DNA from: Monoraphidium neglectum
Lineage: Eukaryota > Chlorophyta > Chlorophyceae > Sphaeropleales > Selenastraceae
Length of the DNA: 11,135 nucleotides
Direction: 5' to 3'
Assembly: GCF_000611645.1 (NCBI RefSeq)
Contig: NW_014012406.1
Coordinates: 5,724 to 16,858, forward strand
A program made the position numbers and the translations under genes. The notes beneath the pieces were generated by a model. The model did no database searches and was not told the DNA's origin. It saw only the letters and a list, made by a program, of their open reading frames with translations. Of this stretch, positions 8,852 to 11,135 are shown one piece after another (position 1 is the stretch's first letter; each line of letters opens with the position of its first letter).

Positions 8852-9282
8852 GGCTCGAAACGCGCCCTTCGCGCGGATCCTCCGGCTGTCAGCGCGTCGA
8901 TCTTCTTATTGGTGTCTAATCCTCTATATGGGCCCGCAGGTTAGATGGACAACGCTGCGCCGGGGTGAGCCCACTGAACGCCACAGCGAAGACGCTCTCA
9001 TACCGGTATCATTCAGTTCTCATTTAATTGTACAGAGAAATACTCAGTATTCGCTTCAAGCGATCCGATATACCATAGGCGTCGGTTTCTGTGTCCACTG
9101 TAGAAGTGGGTCGATCTTCGGTGGCTCCTGGGCTTTGCACGTATATCTAATCGGTGTCTCTGACCTGTTACAGCCTGAAGCTCTATCCCCCACCCCGACA
9201 CCTTGGTTGACCGCGATTGACCCCACAGCGGTGGCGCGCGCACAGACGGCCGCGCTGCGCAGCGTCGCATCCAACGGGAATC
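8852..9282. promoter_or_regulatory. Shared head-to-head promoter region between EB1-MORN and ARL6
   Basis: Only 431 bp separate the two divergent start codons, so both 5' UTRs and promoters must share this space. The middle (about 8900-9170) is clearly richer in A and T than the flanks. TATA-like words occur at 8924-8929 (ctatat, near the EB1-MORN start) and 9142-9147 (tatatc, about 140 bp before the ARL6 ATG). A 10-bp perfect palindrome ATACCGGTAT lies at 9000-9009, and CGCTTcAAGCG, a small dyad, at 9052-9062. Two copies of a word cluster are described in the findings. No known transcription-factor site is claimed. Confidence 0.6.
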
Positions 9283-10759
9283 ATGGGGCTGCTGCAAAAG
9301 CTGCTGGACTTGTTGGGATTAGGGGGCAAGAAGGTAGGCACATCCGCTTGCGTGTTGCTGGCTTGCCCTCGGCATCGGCAAATGCAGTGTGTGCTCTGTG
9401 AGCACACCTGCTTGCTGCACACACCAGCGCGGTGCATGTCCCTTTACTGCCGCTGACACCCTCCACCGGCAGGTCAACGTGCTGGTTGTCGGCCTCGACA
9501 ACAGCGGCAAGACCACCACCATAGAGCGGCTCAAGGTGTGCAAAGGCAATAGGCCAGCACGGGGAGATGCAAGGCGCGATTGGCCAGGAGCGACTCGTGC
9601 ATGCGTTAGGTGCTCATGTAGGACGTTTAGCTATGCCCTCGGCCTCCTCGGACACTTCAAAATAGTGGTGTTTGCGCCGGCGCGTCCACACCGCAGCCGC
9701 GCAGCAAGCAAAGTGTGGAGGTCGCCCCCACTGTGGGATTCAACGTGGACGAGTTCCAACGGGGGTGAGTGGGCCCCCACCCCCACCCAACTCCGTCCTG
9801 CGCGGTCCCAAGCATGGGCGACGGCCCTTGCTGAACCCCTTGGGCACCTAGCTGCCCCGCTGGGTGCTTGCAGGCCAGCCGCGGCCGAACCTTTTGGGGC
9901 GTCCAAGCAAGCACGCATGGCTTCCCGTCTGCCCGCATCAATCTGCCCTGTCCCCAGCTCCTCACTACCCCAACGCCTTGAACTCACAGCGGCCTCAAGT
10001 TCACCGCGTTTGACATGAGCGGCGCGGGGCGGTACCGCGTGCTGTGGGAGCAGTACTATCAGGAGGCTCAGGCGGTGGTGTTTGTCATTGACAGCGCCGA
10101 CAAGCTGCGCCTGTGAGAGCCGGCGCGGGATGGGGCGGGCGCCAGGCGGCGGCCGCGGGGAGCGGACGTTAGGGTACGCATGCGACTGGCGGCTCGGAGT
10201 CGCAGAGCAACCAGAAGCCTGCAGTTGCGACTGTGAAGCAAGCTTTCACACGCGTCGCAACATAACGCGGTTGGTTGCTGCCGCAGGGTTGTCGCGAAGG
10301 ATGAGCTGGACAACATGCTGGGGCACCCGCAGCTGGGGCGCGGCGTGCCGCTGCTGCTGCTGGCCAACAAGCGCGACCTGCCCACTGCGCTCAGCCCTGT
10401 GGAAATCGCCCAGGTGGGCCTGAGAAAGAATTAGAGACGGGAGGGCGCAGGCACACTTTGCTCTCTACTTGCTTGCACATGTGGCACGGCGCCGAGCATT
10501 GGCTGTTTGGTTTTCAATCTGGTTGCGGGCAGCTGGGTGTCTGCAAGCGTGCGCACAAGCTGCACAGCTGCACGCCTCAATACTACTACAGCCTGCGCGC
10601 CGATCGACGATCTCTGCACGCGGCCCACCTTGACTGCAGGCGCTGCGCTTGGAGGACATCCGCCAGCGGCCGTGGCAGATCGTCCCCAGCAACGCGCTCA
10701 CTGGGGACGGCCTGGACCGCGGCATCGAGTGGCTGGCGGGGAAGCTGCTGCAGCGATGA
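9283..10759 (+). CDS. ARL6: ARL6/BBS3 small GTPase (6 exons, 183 aa)
   Basis: ARF-like GTPase that, when GTP-bound, recruits the BBSome coat to membranes for traffic into and out of cilia. Exons: 9283-9333, 9473-9535, 9697-9764, 9990-10112, 10287-10413, 10640-10759 (TGA). All introns are GT-AG and all phases match. Motifs: amphipathic N-terminal helix [14 protein letters not shown]-loop GLDNSGKT (24-31); switch I APTVGF with Thr50; switch [12 protein letters not shown] (68-77); NKRD (129-132); SNAL (161-164). FDMSG-x-GRYR, LWEQYY and [14 protein letters not shown] are ARL6 hallmarks; ordinary ARF/ARL proteins have WDVGGQ. Length equals the family norm (human 186). Residue 73 is Ala where human ARL6 has the catalytic Gln. 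An in-frame upstream ATG at 9217 would add 22 residues, but homology and the Gly2-led helix favour 9283. It is divergent from the EB1-MORN gene and probably co-regulated. Confidence 0.97.
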
Positions 10760-10880
10760 GATCAGCAGGGCCACTGTCACGTGCAGGCATGCAGGGGCCC
10801 CAGAGCAACTGAGGCTGTTTTGGGGCCCCTTGTGCTTGAGCAAGAGGAAGGTGGTATGTTCAGGCTGTGGTGGCCCATGC

Positions 10881-10897
10881 AGCATGCTGAGCATGCT
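10881..10897 (+). repeat. Tandem palindrome AGCATGCT-g-AGCATGCT in the ARL6 3' UTR
   Basis: The self-complementary octamer AGCATGCT occurs twice, one base apart. Together the copies can pair with each other as a stem, about 50 nt before the TGTAA signal. The sequence is directly visible; any role in mRNA stability or 3'-end processing is inference. Confidence 0.6.
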
Positions 10898-10942
10898 CGG
10901 GGTGTTTGCAAGGTGGTCTTATGTACAGCAGGTTCAGAGGAC

Positions 10943-10947
10943 TGTAA
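10943..10947 (+). terminator. TGTAA polyadenylation motif of ARL6
   Basis: Plus-strand TGTAA lies 184 nt after the ARL6 stop, followed by a T-rich stretch (ttgtgattgtgctgctttaatt). This is the standard chlorophyte signal at a typical distance, so the transcript probably ends at about 10960. Confidence 0.75.
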
Positions 10948-10960
10948 TTGTGATTGTGCT

Positions 10961-11135
10961 GCTTTAATTGTGTCGCTCATCAAAAGCATGGCCCGGCCTG
11001 GTGTGTGCGCTGGTCTTGGAAGCCAGCCCGTCGAAGAGAGCGGGCTTGATAGAGGATTGCATGAATGTGCAGGACTGACGGTCCGGTGTTGAGCCCGCCA
11101 CCGGCGGTAACTCTTGGCGCCCCCCCCCCCAAACC
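10961..11135. other. Sequence downstream of ARL6, unassigned
   Basis: I see no coding sequence with recognisable homology here. Two small dyads occur: AGCCCG/CGGGCT (11025-11030 with 11041-11046) and CCGCC/GGCGG (11095-11099 with 11103-11107). The window ends in a run of 11 C (11120-11130), a difficult homopolymer. Confidence 0.5.

Noticed and set aside
9167..9171. Minus-strand TGTAA in the bidirectional promoter
   Set aside because: No minus-strand gene ends nearby; ARL6 on the plus strand occupies the upstream side, so this is probably a chance pentamer.
9217..9219. Upstream in-frame ATG of ARL6
   Set aside because: It would add 22 residues ahead of the conserved N-terminal amphipathic helix, which ARL6 orthologues start with directly.

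Overview
The window is nuclear DNA of a eukaryote, most likely a chlorophycean green alga (Chlamydomonas/Volvox/Sphaeropleales type). It is very GC-rich, its genes are cut by many short introns (about 140-460 nt, nearly all with GTG... donors), TGTAA polyadenylation motifs lie downstream of stop codons, long CA microsatellites sit in introns, and proteins carry Ala/Gly/Gln-rich low-complexity stretches. No bacterial operon, CRISPR array, rRNA or tRNA was seen. The species cannot be named from this sequence.

Layout. (1) Positions 1-665, minus strand: 5' end of a gene for an acidic, AT-hook, polyglutamine nuclear-type protein, cut by the window edge. (2) 666-1814: non-coding, with two inverted repeats and a 13-G run. 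(3) 2293-8851, minus strand: one 17-exon gene model that I assembled by hand. Every junction keeps the reading frame and gives an 857-residue protein. It has an EB1-type calponin-homology (microtubule plus-end binding) domain, a polar Ser/Ala/Gln linker, an Ala-rich helical region, and eight full MORN repeats in exact 23-residue register plus a partial ninth. The register runs across every MORN exon junction. The EB1 C-terminal dimerisation domain and acidic-aromatic tail are missing. (4) 8852-9282: a compact head-to-head promoter region, AT-richer than its surroundings, with a duplicated sequence module. (5) 9283-10759, plus strand: six exons encoding a 183-residue ARL6/BBS3 small GTPase, the BBSome recruiter of cilia. 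(6) 10760-11135: its 3' UTR with a TGTAA signal, then unassigned sequence ending in a C run.

How the parts fit. ARL6/BBS3 is a ciliary membrane-traffic GTPase and EB1 proteins track microtubule plus ends, including flagellar tips. The divergent pair therefore looks like a co-regulated cilium/microtubule locus. The main discovery candidate is the EB1-CH + MORN architecture, which I do not recognise as a described protein. The main caveat is a TGTAA motif and an immediate in-frame stop in intron 8. These could mark an alternative short EB1-only transcript, or a boundary between two genes. cDNA evidence would settle this.
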